Positions 1 through 9,243 of a stretch of DNA of 59,361 nt are shown piece by piece (the first letter of the stretch is position 1; the number at the start of each line of letters is the position of its first letter). The position numbers were made by a program, and so were the translations under genes. This stretch comes from Thermoanaerobacter uzonensis DSM 18761 (lineage in GTDB: Bacteria > Bacillota > Thermoanaerobacteria > Thermoanaerobacterales > Thermoanaerobacteraceae). The notes beneath the pieces are model-generated. The model made no database searches and was not told where the DNA came from. It was given only the letters and a program-made list of their open reading frames with translations. The DNA lies in contig NZ_FQUR01000016.1 of assembly GCF_900129115.1 (NCBI RefSeq), positions 1 to 59,361 of the forward strand. The letters run 5' to 3'.

Positions 1-94
1 CCGAAGGTCGAGCTTTAGTTTTGTCGCTTTGGAACATCGGAACGACGATGCAAAATATCTCCTTTGAAAATTTTTTAACTTTGTCAACAAACTG
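1..94 (-). repeat. Terminator-associated repeat, copy 1 (partial, reverse orientation)
   Basis: This is the first ~94 bases of the ~264-bp repeat seen complete at 2881-3144, 35106-35370 and 37633-37895, in reverse orientation and cut off by the window start. Its outer end (CAGTTTGTTGAC on the minus strand) abuts the hairpin at 95-118 that ends the minus-strand regulator gene. The left-arm blocks GGAGATATTTTG and CAAAGCGACAAAACTAA are present. No coding capacity is seen. Confidence 0.9.
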
Positions 95-118
95 AAAGGC
101 CATCTTACGGCCTTTTTT
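95..118 (-). terminator. Hairpin at the 3' end of the MocR-type gene, next to repeat copy 1
   Basis: The stem AAGGCC...GGCCTT lies directly after the stop codon region of the minus-strand regulator gene. Reading with that gene, the hairpin is followed by only three T and then the repeat's CAG end. The usual T-tract is therefore not next to this hairpin copy. Confidence 0.7.
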
Positions 119-1556
119 ATATTATAGGAAGATATATGCCGTTTTCATTAGATTCTCCTTCTAAAACCTCTTTCAGTATATTTATCCCTTTTTCTATCTC
201 CTCCAGCTCACAAGAGGCAAAACTTAACCTTATAAAATTGTTTTCTTTTTTTATTGCAAAAAACATATCCCCTGGAACTATAAGTAAATTTCTCTCTAAA
301 CATTTAGAATACAAATTTTTAGCAGAAATATTGTTTTTAAGCCCTAACCAGTAGTAAAGGCCTCCTTTAGGATATTCAAACTCTACATAATTTTTTAATG
401 TTTGAAGCCCTTTACCCATCTTTTCAAATCTTTTTTTCATCACTTGTTTTATTTCCCCAATATGGCTTTCCCAAATATTTTCTCTAAGATATAAATCAAA
501 GGCTCTTTGCATTAAACCTGAAGTAGATAAATCTGTCACATATTTTGCTTTTAAAAAACTACTTACTAACCTTTCAGGAGCAATTATAAACCCTAACCTC
601 AAGCCAGGCATGTATATCTTTGAGAAACTTCTTATATAAATGACTCTGTCATATTTATCATAGGCTTTAAGTGGCAATATCTTTTCTTCTGTAAAACTTA
701 AATCACTGGCAAAATCATCCTCTAATACATAAGTCTCGTATTTTTCCGCCAGCTCTATCAGTTTCTTTTTTTTATCCTCACTATAGACAATGCCGGTCGG
801 ATTGTGAAAATTAGGTATAGTATATATGAACTTAGGCTTAAACTTCTTTAACTTATCCTCTAATTCCTCTAAATTTATGCCATCTTTTTGCAAATCTACT
901 TCTAAAATCTCTGCTCCTCTCGATTCAAAAGAGGCTAAAGCCCACGAATAGGTGGGTCTTTCAACAATTATGCTATCTTCAAAATTTATTAGCGCTTTCG
1001 ATACTACATCTATACCTTGCTGTCCCCCAGAAATTACCTGTATATTTTCAACATAAGTAAATATTTCATCTTTCTTTACAAATTCTTTTATAGATTCTCT
1101 TAATGGTTTATATCCTCTTGTGTCTTGATACTCAAATGCATATCCTCCATCTCTTCTCAATACTCTATTGATTAAATCTCCAAAATCCTCCACTGGAAAA
1201 AGCTCTGGATTTAAAGATGAAGAAGCAAAATTTATAATTCCTTTCCTTAAGGGAATTTCTCCTTGGTCTGTTAATTTAAAGGTTTCATCAAGGTCCTCTT
1301 CTTTTTTTATATCTTCACAGACATAAGTACCACTTCCTACCTTAGTATGTACATATCCATTTTGTTCTAGAAGCTTATAAGCGTTTATCACTGTAATATT
1401 GTTTATTCCCAACTCCTTTGCAAGACTTCTTATAGTAGGGAGTTTATAACCGCCTGGCAGGCTGCCATTCTCTATAAATCTTTTTATTTGGCTGTACAAC
1501 TGAATATACAAAGGTACATTTTTACTTTTATCAATTGTTATTTTATTCATATCCAT
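117..1556 (-). CDS. MocR/PdxR-family transcriptional regulator (GntR HTH + aminotransferase-like domain)
   Basis: The 479-residue protein has an N-terminal GntR winged helix (about residues 10-80; PLYIQLYSQIKRFIENG, then LPTIRSLAKELGINNITV). A fold-type I aminotransferase-like domain follows, with EDDFASDL and a PLP-lysine region RSFSKIYMPGLRLGF. Such proteins are cytoplasmic, PLP-binding regulators of amino-acid or vitamin genes. The gene is divergent from the isoaspartyl dipeptidase gene at 1683 with a ~125-bp shared intergenic region, so that gene is the likely target; this is inference. The start ATG at 1556 has a weak ribosome site; an ATG two codons in is an alternative. A genuine aminotransferase is less likely because the HTH is intact. 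Confidence 0.88.
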   Translation of the reverse strand: MDMNKITIDKSKNVPLYIQLYSQIKRFIENGSLPGGYKLPTIRSLAKELGINNITVINAYKLLEQNGYVHTKVGSGTYVCEDIKKEEDLDETFKLTDQGEIPLRKGIINFASSSLNPELFPVEDFGDLINRVLRRDGGYAFEYQDTRGYKPLRESIKEFVKKDEIFTYVENIQVISGGQQGIDVVSKALINFEDSIIVERPTYSWALASFESRGAEILEVDLQKDGINLEELEDKLKKFKPKFIYTIPNFHNPTGIVYSEDKKKKLIELAEKYETYVLEDDFASDLSFTEEKILPLKAYDKYDRVIYIRSFSKIYMPGLRLGFIIAPERLVSSFLKAKYVTDLSTSGLMQRAFDLYLRENIWESHIGEIKQVMKKRFEKMGKGLQTLKNYVEFEYPKGGLYYWLGLKNNISAKNLYSKCLERNLLIVPGDMFFAIKKENNFIRLSFASCELEEIEKGINILKEVLEGESNENGIYLPII

Positions 1557-1682
1557 CCCTCACAAAATTGTATCGCTACAATTATTATACCATTATCATG
1601 GCAAAAATTCTTTTTAATTTTAAAATGTATTATAATGGATATGGAAGAAAAAATAATATAAAGAACAAAATGAGGTGAGATT

Positions 1683-2858
1683 ATGTTTTTACTTTTAAAA
1701 GGAGGAGAAGTTTACTCTCCTCAGACTTTAGGTAGAAAAGATATTTTAATTTGCAATGGAAAAATAATAAAGATTGCTAATGAAATAAAACCCATTAAAG
1801 AATTTGGAAATGTAGAAATTGTAGATTTGCAGGGTTTTATCGTAGTTCCAGGTTTCATTGACCAGCACGTCCACATCGTAGGAGGCGGTGGAGAAGGGGG
1901 ACCAGTCACAAGGACACCTGAAATAACTCTATCTGATATCACAAAAGGTGGAATAACTACAGTTGTAGGCCTCTTGGGGGCAGATGGAATAACCAGAAGC
2001 ATGGCTTCTCTTCTTGCAAAAGCGAGGGCTTTAGAGCAGGAAGGCATAACTACCTACATATATACCGGTGCTTATGAACTTCCCACCCGCACTTTAACAG
2101 GAAGTGTAAGGTCTGATTTAGTTTTAATAGACAAAGTAATAGGTACTGGAGAAATTGCCATTTCAGATCACAGGTCTGCACAACCAACTACTGAAGATTT
2201 AACAAAACTTGCTGCAGAAGCAAGAGTTGGAGCACTTTTGGGTGGTAAACCTGGAATAGTTCACTTACACGTTGGAGATGGAATAAGAGGATTGTCCCCG
2301 TTATTTGAAATAGTGGAAAATACTGAAATACCTATTACGCAATTTATTCCTACTCATATAAACAGAATAGGACATTTATTTGAACAAGGATTGAAATTTA
2401 TAGAAATGGGTGGCGTAATTGACCTTACTTCTGATATAAAGCCGGACGCCCACACAAAAACTGCTTTAACCCCTAAAGAAGCAATTAAAAAAATTATAGA
2501 AAATAAATTGCCAATAGAAAAGGTAACTATGAGTTCTGATAGCAATGGCAGCATTCCTGTATTTGATGAAAATAAGCAATTGGTAAAGGTTATGGTTGGA
2601 AGTACACAAACTTTATACCGCGATTTAAGAGAAGTTATAGTGGAAGGGATACTGCCAATAGAACAAGCAATTAAAATAATAACAGAAAATGTGGCAAAAA
2701 TATTGAATTTATATCCAAACAAGGGATGTATCAAGGAAAAATCAGACGGGGATATAGTAGTATTAGATAGCAATTTAAATATTCATTCTGTCATTGCAAA
2801 AGGAGTATTTATGATCAAAGATAAAAAAATAGTAAAAAGAAGCATGTTTGAAAAATAA
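1683..2858 (+). CDS. iadA: Isoaspartyl dipeptidase (beta-aspartyl peptidase)
   Basis: The 391-residue cytoplasmic zinc amidohydrolase hydrolyses beta-aspartyl (isoaspartyl) dipeptides released from damaged proteins. Visible family features are the metal motif DQHVHIVGGGGEGG, the TRTPEI segment, HLHVGDG, HINR and the catalytic-aspartate region MSSDSNGS. The length matches E. coli IadA (about 390). A good ribosome site (GAGGTGAG) precedes the ATG. The gene is divergent from a MocR-type regulator and ends just before a terminator hairpin interrupted by the ~264-bp repeat. The motif set is specific, so dihydroorotase or hydantoinase is unlikely. Confidence 0.93.
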   Translation: MFLLLKGGEVYSPQTLGRKDILICNGKIIKIANEIKPIKEFGNVEIVDLQGFIVVPGFIDQHVHIVGGGGEGGPVTRTPEITLSDITKGGITTVVGLLGADGITRSMASLLAKARALEQEGITTYIYTGAYELPTRTLTGSVRSDLVLIDKVIGTGEIAISDHRSAQPTTEDLTKLAAEARVGALLGGKPGIVHLHVGDGIRGLSPLFEIVENTEIPITQFIPTHINRIGHLFEQGLKFIEMGGVIDLTSDIKPDAHTKTALTPKEAIKKIIENKLPIEKVTMSSDSNGSIPVFDENKQLVKVMVGSTQTLYRDLREVIVEGILPIEQAIKIITENVAKILNLYPNKGCIKEKSDGDIVVLDSNLNIHSVIAKGVFMIKDKKIVKRSMFEK

Positions 2859-2860
2859 AA

Positions 2861-3164
2861 GGAGGCGATCTCACGCCTCTCAGTTTGTTGACAAAGTAAA
2901 AAAATATTCAAAAGGAGATATTTTGTATCGTAGCTCCGATGTTCCAAAGCGACAAAACTAAGCTCGACCTTCGAATTCCGGCAGGGTACCGGGCACAATC
3001 GACATCCTGTCTCAGGTGCCCGCCTTCGCCATCCTTGGCTTCGGCCCTGCCTCCACCCTTGGTCTTGCTAAGTTTTGTTATCGCTTTGTCACAAGTCACT
3101 CCTTCTACAAAATATCTCCTTTGCGAAAGTTTGTCTACAGTCTGAGAGGCGATCTCTCTCCTCT
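2861..3164 (+). terminator. Terminator hairpin duplicated on both sides of repeat copy 2
   Basis: The 20 bases 2861-2880 and 3145-3164 match at 17 of 20 positions, including AGGCGATCTC, and bracket the repeat. The left copy can form AGGCG/CGCCT but is followed by CAG instead of a T-tract. The right copy precedes the more T-rich TTATTCTTTAT. The site lies between convergent genes (iadA and the ANTAR gene). Confidence 0.7.
2881..3144 (+). repeat. Terminator-associated repeat, copy 2 (complete, 264 bp)
   Basis: This non-coding element begins CAGTTTGTTGACAAAG and ends TTTGTCTACAGTCTG. Nested complementary blocks run from outside in: GGAGATATTTTG with CAAAATATCTCC, CAAAGCGACAAAACTAAG with CTAAGTTTTGTTATCGCTTTG, GGCAGGG with CCCTGCC, and GGGCAC with GTGCCC. 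The whole element can fold as one long imperfect stem. Its core is much richer in G+C than the host sequence. No open reading frame looks real. It resembles a MITE or a structured RNA module. Confidence 0.92.
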
Positions 3165-3736
3165 TATTCTTTATATTCTTGCAATATCATTTCAGCTATT
3201 ATTTCCATTGGAATTGACATATCCATGCTCATCTTTCTCATAATTTTATAAGCTTCCTCTTCACTCAATCCCTTAGCTTTCATAATATATCCTTTTGCTT
3301 TTTCAATCTTTTTTCTCGCTTCAAGTTCATGCTTTAATTTTTGAATTTCTTCTTTCATGCTCCTAAACTTTTTGTAATTTTCTATAACAAATTCAACTGT
3401 CGACAAAAGTACCCCTCTGTCTACTGGCTTTAATAAATAAGAAAATACAGAATATTTTCTTATTTCCTCAAGAAAATCTCTTTGAAGAGTAGAAGTCATC
3501 AAAATTACAGGTGCTATATCATCTTCATTTATAATGCGTCCAACTTCAAAACCATTTATATTGGCAAGATTCAAATCCGCTATAGCTAAATCAGGAGCGA
3601 GAGCACGACAAAGCCTTATAGCACTTCCGCCATCTCTCGCTTCATAAACCAAGTGCCCATTCGCTAATAACACATTCTTTATGAACTGCCGAGACAAATC
3701 GCTACTGTCTGCTAAAACAATTCGCCATTGGCTCAT
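3164..3736 (-). CDS. ANTAR-domain response regulator (RNA-binding antiterminator)
   Basis: The 190-residue protein has a receiver domain (about residues 4-115) with the phospho-acceptor position at Asp54 (AIADLNL) and Lys103 (LLKPV). A coiled linker (about 118-140) and a C-terminal ANTAR domain (KAKGYIMKAKGLSEEEAY) follow. ANTAR proteins bind paired RNA hairpins and prevent termination, usually of nitrogen genes. It lies 20 bases downstream of glnA on the same strand, as in the clostridial glnA-nitR arrangement, so control of glutamine synthetase is the likely role. The acidic pocket reads ADSSD, so one acidic residue of the usual pair is missing. Confidence 0.9.
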   Translation of the reverse strand: MSQWRIVLADSSDLSRQFIKNVLLANGHLVYEARDGGSAIRLCRALAPDLAIADLNLANINGFEVGRIINEDDIAPVILMTSTLQRDFLEEIRKYSVFSYLLKPVDRGVLLSTVEFVIENYKKFRSMKEEIQKLKHELEARKKIEKAKGYIMKAKGLSEEEAYKIMRKMSMDMSIPMEIIAEMILQEYKE

Positions 3737-3756
3737 CGAGACACCTCTAATTTAAC

Positions 3757-5091
3757 TTAGAATTTAGAAAGATATTGATCTAATTCCCACTGAGTAACGT
3801 ATATTTTGTACTCATCCCATTCTGCTCTTTTAGCCTCCAAAAATTTTGTATACACATGATCGCCTAATGCTTCTTTTATAACTTCATCCTTTTCTAACTC
3901 GTTTAACGCTTCTTCTAAAGAGCCTGGTAGTCTTTCAATCCCTAAGTTTTCCAATTCTTCTTTATTCATATGGTATATATTTGCATTTACAGGTGGTGGC
4001 GGTGTTATATTATTCTTTATACCATCTAACCCTGCTGCCAATGCAACAGCCAAAGCAAGATAAGGATTGCTGGTTGGATCAGGACTTCTAAGCTCTATTC
4101 TTGTAGACTCTCCTCTTTTAGCAGGAATTCGTATTAAAGGGCTTCTGTTTCTTGCAGACCAAGCAATATTTACAGGAGCTTCATAGCCTGAAACTAGGCG
4201 TTTATAAGAATTAACAATAGGGTTAGTAATAGCTGTCATAGCTTTTGCATGTTTTATAATTCCTCCTATATAGTTATAACATATTTTACTTAGCCCTATA
4301 GGGTCAGAAGGGTCATAAAAAGCATTTTTACTATCTTTTGTAAGCGACATGTTCATATGCATTCCAGAGCCTGCGATACCAAAAACTGGTTTTGGCATAA
4401 AGGTGGCGTGTAGCCCATGTTTTTGAGCAATTATTCTTACGACCATTTTAAAAGTCATTACATTGTCAGCAGTAGTTAATGCATCGTCATATTTGAAATC
4501 TATCTCATGTTGTCCTGGTCCTACTTCATGATGAGAAGCTTCAATTTGAAACCCTAGTTGCTTAAGAGTGGATACCATTTCTTTTCTTGCGTTTTCCCCT
4601 AAGTCCACGGGTGCCATGTCAAAATAACTTGCATCGTCTTGAGTTATTGTTGTAAGATTACCCTTTTCATCCGTCAAAAAGAGATAAAACTCGCATTCAG
4701 GTCCTACATTAAATTGATAACCTAATTTCTTTGCCTCTTCTAAATTTCTTTTTAAAACATAGCGAGGGTCTCCTTCAAAGGGAGTTCCATCGTAATTGTA
4801 AATATCACATATGAGTCTTGCCTCTACACCAGAGTTTGTCCTCCATGGGAAGATCACAAACGTATCAGGATCCGGCCTTAAATACATGTCTGATTCTTCA
4901 ATTCTCACAAATCCGTCAATTGAAGATCCGTCAAACATAATTTCATTATTGAGAGCCTTACTTAATTCTTCTACTGGAATAGAAACATTTTTCATTACTC
5001 CAAAGATGTCACTAAATTGAAGATGTACATATTCTACTCCATACTCATTTGCCAGTTTTAAGACATCCTCTTTGCTATATTTTTTTCCCAT
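3757..5091 (-). CDS. glnA: Glutamine synthetase, type I
   Basis: This 444-residue cytoplasmic enzyme makes glutamine from glutamate, ammonia and ATP. Seen in sequence: N-terminal beta-grasp ending in [11 protein letters not shown], the metal/substrate motif [25 protein letters not shown], the ATP-site region with GSGMHMNMS, and [10 protein letters not shown]. The length is typical of the GSI-alpha class of Gram-positives. The start ATG has a strong ribosome site (AAAGGAGG). A stable stem-loop lies just upstream at 5114-5161, and an ANTAR antiterminator gene follows, suggesting RNA-level nitrogen control. Confidence 0.96.
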   Translation of the reverse strand: MGKKYSKEDVLKLANEYGVEYVHLQFSDIFGVMKNVSIPVEELSKALNNEIMFDGSSIDGFVRIEESDMYLRPDPDTFVIFPWRTNSGVEARLICDIYNYDGTPFEGDPRYVLKRNLEEAKKLGYQFNVGPECEFYLFLTDEKGNLTTITQDDASYFDMAPVDLGENARKEMVSTLKQLGFQIEASHHEVGPGQHEIDFKYDDALTTADNVMTFKMVVRIIAQKHGLHATFMPKPVFGIAGSGMHMNMSLTKDSKNAFYDPSDPIGLSKICYNYIGGIIKHAKAMTAITNPIVNSYKRLVSGYEAPVNIAWSARNRSPLIRIPAKRGESTRIELRSPDPTSNPYLALAVALAAGLDGIKNNITPPPPVNANIYHMNKEELENLGIERLPGSLEEALNELEKDEVIKEALGDHVYTKFLEAKRAEWDEYKIYVTQWELDQYLSKF

Positions 5092-5113
5092 AATCTTCCT
5101 CCTTTAATTAATT

Positions 5114-5161
5114 AAGGGCGCACTCAAATAGGATACCACCACCCCATTTGAAGACGCCCTT
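5114..5161 (-). promoter_or_regulatory. glnA leader stem-loop, possible ANTAR target
   Basis: On the glnA strand AAGGGCG pairs with CGCCCTT and, inside it, TCAAAT pairs with ATTTGA around a G/T-rich loop. The stem ends about 10 bases before the glnA ribosome site and has no T-tract, so it is not a simple terminator. A weaker CTTAG/CTAAG stem can form further upstream (about 5165-5200), so two hairpins are possible. Assignment as the binding site of the ANTAR protein is inference; the canonical paired hexaloops were not confirmed. Confidence 0.5.
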
Positions 5162-5201
5162 GCCTTCCTTAGAAAATATTATTAAATTTTAACTAAGAAA
5201 T

Positions 5202-5229
5202 ATTATATCACTTTTTTCCCACATTGCAA
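5202..5229 (-). promoter_or_regulatory. Putative sigma-A promoter of glnA
   Basis: Read on the minus strand: TTGCAA (5229-5224), 16-base spacer, TATAAT (5207-5202). It lies about 40 bases upstream of the leader stem-loop. Confidence 0.55.
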
Positions 5230-5250
5230 TATAGTTTTAATAATTTTTTA

Positions 5251-5532
5251 TTATTTTTTCTCTACAAGTATGTCAATGCCATCAATCCAGCCAGAAACTA
5301 CATTGAAAAGCCACGCTCCAAAAGCACTAACTATAGAAAAAATTATGCCATAAACTATTCCGCCAATGAGACCGCCAACTACACCTACACCAAAAACTCC
5401 AAAACTATTTGCAAAAAGTCCACCAAATAAACCACCAATGAGTCCCAGAATTAGGCCTATCACAATCCCGTAAATCAAAGTAAATTTAAAAACCGACAAA
5501 ACAGATATTTTTTTGAGTTTATAATTCCACAT
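5251..5532 (-). CDS. Small glycine-rich membrane protein, function unknown
   Basis: The 93-residue protein has a basic N-terminus and three hydrophobic stretches (about residues 14-35, 44-62, 66-82) rich in Gly repeats (GLILGLIGGLFGGLFAN, VVGGLIGGIVYG). This suggests glycine-zipper membrane helices. A good ribosome site (GGAGGTG) precedes the ATG. I do not recognise the family. It is divergent from the ABC exporter pair at 5632; no functional link is visible. Confidence 0.65.
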   Translation of the reverse strand: MWNYKLKKISVLSVFKFTLIYGIVIGLILGLIGGLFGGLFANSFGVFGVGVVGGLIGGIVYGIIFSIVSAFGAWLFNVVSGWIDGIDILVEKK

Positions 5533-5631
5533 CTTAACACCTCCTTCCTTTTTGAAATTTTAAAGGTTTACGTTATAATTATATTATATCCAAAAATAAT
5601 TATGCCTGTCTGTAGTTTCAGGGGGGGTTTT

Positions 5632-7380
5632 ATGAAAAGTTTTACAACAGTTATTCCATTTATAAAAAAGCACAAATGGGATTACATAATAGGTATAATT
5701 TTTTTATTAGCAGTAGACTTGCTTCAAATGATAGTTCCCCATTTATTAGGTTCAGTAACTGATTTATTTAAAAATAAAGACTTAACTCCAAAGGTATTGT
5801 TAACGTATTCTTTATGGATAATAGGTATAGCTATTTTGGTATTTGCTTTTAGATTTATTTGGCGTATGAAAATAATGGGGATGTCAAGGTTTTTGGAAAA
5901 AGAACTAAGGGAACAACTTTTTGCTAAGTTTCTTGAACTTTCGCCACAATATTACAATGAACACAAAACAGGTGATTTAATGGCTCATGCCACCAATGAC
6001 GTAAACGCCGTCAGAATGGCAGTAGGACCTGGAATTATAATGTCTGTAGATGCATTATTTTTAGGTATTTCTATAATACTTATAATGGTACTTACAATTG
6101 ATCCGAAACTTACTATTTTAGCTTTACTTCCTTTGCCCGTTATTGCACTGGTAGTCAGCCGTTTTGGCAAAGTCATTCACTCAAGATTTTTAAAAGTTCA
6201 AGAAGCATTTGCCTCTTTAACAGATAAAGTTCAAGAAAGCATATCTGGTATAAGAGTGATTAAAGCTTTTGTTCAAGAAAAAGAGGAAATAGAAAATTTT
6301 AGAGGAGAAAATCTAAAAAACTTTAAAGCAAATATGGATATGATTAAAATCTGGGGATTATTTGACCCTACTGTTCAATTTTTAGCAGCATTAAGTTTTA
6401 CAATAGCTTTGCTTTATGGCGGAATACAAGTTATAAAAGGAATAATCACTTTAGGCAATTTTGTAGCATTTACCAGCTACTTGGGAATGCTTATCTGGCC
6501 TATGATGGCATTTGGCTGGGTAATAAATATTTTTCAGAGAGGTTCTGCCTCTATGGAAAGGCTAAATATAATTTTCAGTGAAGTACCCGAAATAACAGAT
6601 AACTATGCCGATCCAAATATTACAGTAATTGACGGAAATATAGAAATAAAAAATCTCACATTTTCTTATAAAAAAGGCCTACCTCCTGTGTTAAAAAATA
6701 TAAATATAAGTCTTCCAAAGGGAAAAATTTTAGCAATAATAGGTAAAACCGGCAGTGGTAAAAGTACTCTTGTAAATTTACTTGCAAGACTTTATAAAGT
6801 ACCACAAGATACCATATTTATTGATGGGTATGATATCAATGAAATACCATTAAAAGTTCTAAGACAAAACATTGGTTTTGTACCTCAGGACAATTTTGTA
6901 TTTTCAGATACTATAGCCAATAATATAGCCTTTGTCAATGGAGAGCCTTTAGAAAAAATACAAGAATTTGCTACAATAGCAAATGTCCATAAAGATATAA
7001 TGGACTTTCCAAAACAATATCAAACAATTGTAGGTGAAAGAGGAGTAACTCTCTCAGGAGGTCAAAAGCAGAGGATAGCTATCGCAAGGGCTTTAATAAA
7101 AGAACCAAAAATCCTCATTTTGGACGATAGTCTCTCTGCTGTAGATACAAACACAGAAGAAACCATACTAAACAATTTACGCGAATATATGAAAGATAGA
7201 ACAACTATAATCGTCTCTCATAGAATCTCTACCATAAAAAACGCTGATGAAATTATAGTATTAGATAATGGCGAAATAGTTGAAAGGGGAACCCATGAAG
7301 AACTTATTAAGCTAAAAGGTCTTTATAACAGCATATATGAAAAACAACAATTAGAAGATGCAATATTAAAAGAGGTTTAA
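5632..7380 (+). CDS. Heterodimeric multidrug ABC exporter, subunit with degenerate ATP site (BmrC/YheI-type)
   Basis: About 582 residues: an exporter membrane domain (six helices, residues ~10-320) and a nucleotide-binding domain with Walker A IGKTGSGKST, signature LSGGQKQR and Walker B ILILDDSLSAVD. The residue after the Walker B aspartate is Asp instead of catalytic Glu, as in the BmrC half of BmrC/BmrD and the matching half of LmrCD. The start at 5632 is chosen because AGGGGGGG lies just upstream; an in-frame ATG at 5602 lacks a ribosome site. It pairs with the next gene, 12 bases downstream. It likely extrudes hydrophobic compounds or peptides; substrate unknown. Confidence 0.88.
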   Translation: MKSFTTVIPFIKKHKWDYIIGIIFLLAVDLLQMIVPHLLGSVTDLFKNKDLTPKVLLTYSLWIIGIAILVFAFRFIWRMKIMGMSRFLEKELREQLFAKFLELSPQYYNEHKTGDLMAHATNDVNAVRMAVGPGIIMSVDALFLGISIILIMVLTIDPKLTILALLPLPVIALVVSRFGKVIHSRFLKVQEAFASLTDKVQESISGIRVIKAFVQEKEEIENFRGENLKNFKANMDMIKIWGLFDPTVQFLAALSFTIALLYGGIQVIKGIITLGNFVAFTSYLGMLIWPMMAFGWVINIFQRGSASMERLNIIFSEVPEITDNYADPNITVIDGNIEIKNLTFSYKKGLPPVLKNINISLPKGKILAIIGKTGSGKSTLVNLLARLYKVPQDTIFIDGYDINEIPLKVLRQNIGFVPQDNFVFSDTIANNIAFVNGEPLEKIQEFATIANVHKDIMDFPKQYQTIVGERGVTLSGGQKQRIAIARALIKEPKILILDDSLSAVDTNTEETILNNLREYMKDRTTIIVSHRISTIKNADEIIVLDNGEIVERGTHEELIKLKGLYNSIYEKQQLEDAILKEV

Positions 7381-7392
7381 GGCGGTGATAAA

Positions 7393-9195
7393 ATGGAATA
7401 CCAACAAGAAGAAGTAATGACCAAACCTTTTGACATTAAAATAATGAAGAGGCTTTTAGCATATGCCAAACCTTATAGATTTTACATATTTACAGCAGCA
7501 GTAGCTATACTTCTGATAACAGCAGCAAACCTCTTAAGACCATATCTTGTCAAAATTGCTATTGACAGCTACATAAACAACAGTAAAATACCAAAAAGCG
7601 AAGCGATAGATGGTGTGTTACATATAGGAATTATATACCTTATAATAATAACTACAGCTTTTATCATAAATTATGGTCAAGTTTATCTAATTCAATACAC
7701 AGGGCAAAAAATAATATTTAATTTAAGACAACAAATATTTGAACACATACAAAGTTTGTCATTGTCATTTTTTGATAAAAATCCTGTCGGAAGATTAGTG
7801 ACGCGTGTCACAAATGATACTGACACTTTAAATGAAATGTATACTAGCGTTATAGTTAATCTTTTCAATGACATTTTTATAATCTTAGGCATAATAATTG
7901 TCATGCTAAGTCTTAATGTAAAACTGACTTTAGTAAGCCTTTCTACTGTCCCTCTAATTATTGGAGGAATGTATATATATAGAAAATTAGCTTCACAAGC
8001 TTATAGGCTTGTAAGAGTTCGCCTCGCCAGAATAAATGCTTTTCTTTCAGAACACATAAGTGGGATGAAAATTGTACAACTTTTTGTAACAGAGCATAAA
8101 AAAAGCAAAGAATTTGAAAAAATAAATAAAGATTATTATGATGCTAACATGAGGCAACTTACAATTTTTGCAATATTTCGTCCTTCGATGGACGTAATAT
8201 ATTCTTTAACTTTGGCTCTTTTAATCTGGTATGGTGGTAAAGACATAATATCTCACAAAATTGAATTTGGCGTACTTTACGCTTTTGTAAATTATTTACA
8301 ACAACTGTTTCAACCAATTTTTGATATATCAGAAAAATATGACATACTTCAATCGGCAATGGCTTCAGCAGAAAGAATTTTCATACTTTTAGATACAAAA
8401 GAACAAATAAAGGACCCTGAAAAACCTATTCCTTTAGAAGACATCCAAGGAAAAATAGAATTTAAAAATGTTTGGTTTTCTTACAGCGGAAAAGAGTGGG
8501 TATTAAAAGATATAAGTTTTGTGGTCAATCCTGGCGAGACAGTAGCTTTTGTAGGGGCAACCGGTGCAGGAAAAAGCTCGATAATAAGCCTTTTGAGTCG
8601 ATTTTATGACATACAAAAAGGAGAAATTTTAATTGACGGAATTGACATAAGAAAAGTAAGGCAACAAGATTTAAGAAAACATATAGGTGTTGTATTACAA
8701 GATGTCTTTCTTTTTACGGGAGATATTAAATCAAACATAAGACTAAACAACAAAAACATAACAGACAACGATATTTATATGGTGGCAAAATATGTAAATG
8801 CTCATCACTTTATAAAAAAACTTCCAGAAGGCTATGATTCAAAAGTAACCGAAAGAGGCTCCACTTTGTCAGCCGGTCAGAGACAGCTTTTAGCCTTTGC
8901 AAGAGCTTTAGCTTTTAATCCAAAAATATTAGTATTAGATGAAGCAACGGCGAATATTGATACAGAAACAGAAAAACTTATACAAGATGCATTAAAAAAA
9001 CTAACAAAAGGCCGTACTACCCTTGTAATAGCCCATAGACTATCTACAATACAGCACGCAGATAAAATAATTGTAATTCACAAGGGACGCATAAGAGAAA
9101 TGGGTACTCACAACGAGCTTTTGCAAAAGAAAGGTCTGTATTATAACTTATATATGTTGCAGTACAAAGATCAATTAATAGAAAAAGAAGCATAA
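7393..9195 (+). CDS. Heterodimeric multidrug ABC exporter, catalytic subunit (BmrD/YheH-type)
   Basis: The 600-residue protein has an exporter membrane domain (~30-340) and an ATPase domain with Walker A VGATGAGKSS, signature LSAGQRQLLAFARAL and Walker B ILVLDEATANID with the catalytic Glu intact. It completes the asymmetric pair begun by the preceding gene. The SAGQ form of the signature is typical of this half. The start ATG at 7393 has GGCGGTGAT upstream. A lipoprotein gene follows 48 bases later on the same strand and may be co-transcribed. Confidence 0.88.
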   Translation: MEYQQEEVMTKPFDIKIMKRLLAYAKPYRFYIFTAAVAILLITAANLLRPYLVKIAIDSYINNSKIPKSEAIDGVLHIGIIYLIIITTAFIINYGQVYLIQYTGQKIIFNLRQQIFEHIQSLSLSFFDKNPVGRLVTRVTNDTDTLNEMYTSVIVNLFNDIFIILGIIIVMLSLNVKLTLVSLSTVPLIIGGMYIYRKLASQAYRLVRVRLARINAFLSEHISGMKIVQLFVTEHKKSKEFEKINKDYYDANMRQLTIFAIFRPSMDVIYSLTLALLIWYGGKDIISHKIEFGVLYAFVNYLQQLFQPIFDISEKYDILQSAMASAERIFILLDTKEQIKDPEKPIPLEDIQGKIEFKNVWFSYSGKEWVLKDISFVVNPGETVAFVGATGAGKSSIISLLSRFYDIQKGEILIDGIDIRKVRQQDLRKHIGVVLQDVFLFTGDIKSNIRLNNKNITDNDIYMVAKYVNAHHFIKKLPEGYDSKVTERGSTLSAGQRQLLAFARALAFNPKILVLDEATANIDTETEKLIQDALKKLTKGRTTLVIAHRLSTIQHADKIIVIHKGRIREMGTHNELLQKKGLYYNLYMLQYKDQLIEKEA

Positions 9196-9243
9196 GTAGC
9201 ATACTAAGATTTAAGATGGACATACTATTTTTGAGGTGATAGT

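Noticed and set aside
2881-3144. Repeat copies as a CRISPR array or REP sequences
   Set aside because: Copies are kilobases apart, ~264 bp long and without spacers; far longer than REP units.
2908-3243. Overlapping open frames within the repeat copies on both strands
   Set aside because: They arise from the G+C-rich core of the repeat, have no ribosome sites, and are not consistent in frame between copies.
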